This document shows, one piece after another, positions 19,983-20,354 of a DNA stretch of 20,354 nt. Position numbers and translations under genes: made by a program. Numbering within the stretch: position 1 is the stretch's first letter; every line of letters starts with the position of its first letter. The notes under the pieces are model-generated. The model worked only from the letters and a program-made list of their open reading frames with translations, was not told the origin of the DNA and ran no database searches. This stretch comes from Christensenella sp. UBA3770 (GTDB taxonomy: Bacteria; Bacillota; Clostridia; Christensenellales; CAG-1252), in contig DFFS01000051.1 in NCBI GenBank assembly GCA_002371075.1, forward strand, positions 31,881-52,234. Reading direction: 5' to 3'.

Positions 19983-20354
19983 TTATTTGGGTTGCTTGCC
20001 GATATAGGCGAGGATGCCGCCGTCCACGTAGAGGATGTGACCGTTGACAAAGTTGGACGCATCGGAAGCAAGGAACACCGCGGGGCCTTGGAGGTCTTCC
20101 GCATTGCCCCAGCGGGCAGCCGGCGTCTTGGCAATAATAAACTGATCGAAGGGGTGGCGGGAGCCATCGGGTTGGATCTCCCTAAGCGGCGCGGTTTGCG
20201 GCGTGGCGATATAGCCGGGGCCGATGCCGTTGCACTGAATGTTGAACTCGCCGTACTCCGACGCGATGTTTTTGGTCAGCATCTTAAGACCGCCCTTTGC
20301 CGCCGCGTAAGCGGAAACGGTTTCACGCCCGAGCTCGCTCATCATCGAGCAGAT
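19983..20354 (-). CDS. Gluconate 5-dehydrogenase-type SDR (C-terminal part, cut by window edge)
   Basis: The visible 123 residues are the C-terminal half of a short-chain dehydrogenase; the N-terminal NAD(P)-binding Rossmann part lies beyond the right edge. The catalytic Y-x3-K is present (SAYAAAKGG), as are the family phrase NIQCNGIGPGYIATPQTAPLR, which is typical of gluconate 5-dehydrogenase/2-deoxy-gluconate 3-dehydrogenase-like enzymes, and the final SNFVNGHILYVDGG. By family it interconverts 5-ketogluconate (or 2,5-diketo acids) and gluconate-type sugar acids in the cytosol. The frame remains open to the last base, and the ATG pair at 20345 is internal (ICSMMSELGRE context). The exact substrate is uncertain. 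Confidence 0.88.
   Translation of the reverse strand: MCSMMSELGRETVSAYAAAKGGLKMLTKNIASEYGEFNIQCNGIGPGYIATPQTAPLREIQPDGSRHPFDQFIIAKTPAARWGNAEDLQGPAVFLASDASNFVNGHILYVDGGILAYIGKQPK

Overview
The window looks like a chromosomal stretch from an anaerobic, Gram-positive-type member of the Clostridia (Christensenellales-like or a related gut lineage). This is inferred from gene content and style, not from a marker gene. The signs are strong AGGAGG-type ribosome binding sites, TTGACA/TATAAT-like promoters, several lipobox lipoproteins, rubrerythrin, a QueH-type epoxyqueuosine reductase, UPF0210/ACT and DUF975 proteins, and a split purine-closing module (PurO plus a formyltransferase-only PurH) behind a ZTP riboswitch. 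No rRNA, tRNA, transposase, phage gene or CRISPR array was seen.

Layout. 1-6120: two very large, convergent surface lipoproteins share a bidirectional terminator. One (176-2917, +) is built almost entirely of about 16 Cys-rich C...CxxC...GH repeats. The other (2984-6043, -) is a 1019-aa protein of unknown function. 6120-6672: a hairpin-rich intergenic region. 6673-7932 (-): pyrimidine-nucleoside phosphorylase. 8069-9854 (+): a DUF975 membrane protein and a PAP2 phosphatase, probably one operon. 9896-10609 (+): a lipoprotein cyclophilin whose promoter suggests a leaderless mRNA. 10830-12764 (-): a Cthe_2159/DUF4353-type carbohydrate-binding lipoprotein. 12765-13416: repeat-rich, including a 445-bp unit with 30-bp inverted ends. 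13417-15467 (+): promoter, ZTP riboswitch with intrinsic terminator, purO, purH. 15532-16119 (+): rubrerythrin. 16364-18591 (-): an ACT-domain protein, UPF0210 and queH in one tight operon. 18758-19480 (+): a membrane-anchored SGNH/GDSL hydrolase. 19519-19888: two small ORFs, one a 36-aa double-CxxC peptide with an excellent ribosome binding site. 19983 to the right edge (-): the C-terminal part of a gluconate 5-dehydrogenase-type SDR.

The clearest coordinated module is purine synthesis. ZTP/ZMP (AICAR-derived) accumulation should relieve the terminator and raise PurH (AICAR to FAICAR) and PurO (FAICAR to IMP), which consume the signal. The remaining genes are mostly household or envelope functions.

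The most unusual content lies between the genes. Three families of short modular hairpins share constant linkers but have variable, self-complementary stems. Type I has AACTTC linkers (6553-6641, 10643-10748). Type II has ATGAATT/AATTCAT linkers (10612, 12897-13341, 16116-16201). Type III has a GGGG/CCCC clamp around an A/T-rich stem (6260, 12981, 13273). Most lie at or just beyond stop codons. A further long, almost continuous stem ending in a T-run (16238-16365) looks like a structured RNA or bidirectional terminator. These are the best candidates for something undescribed.
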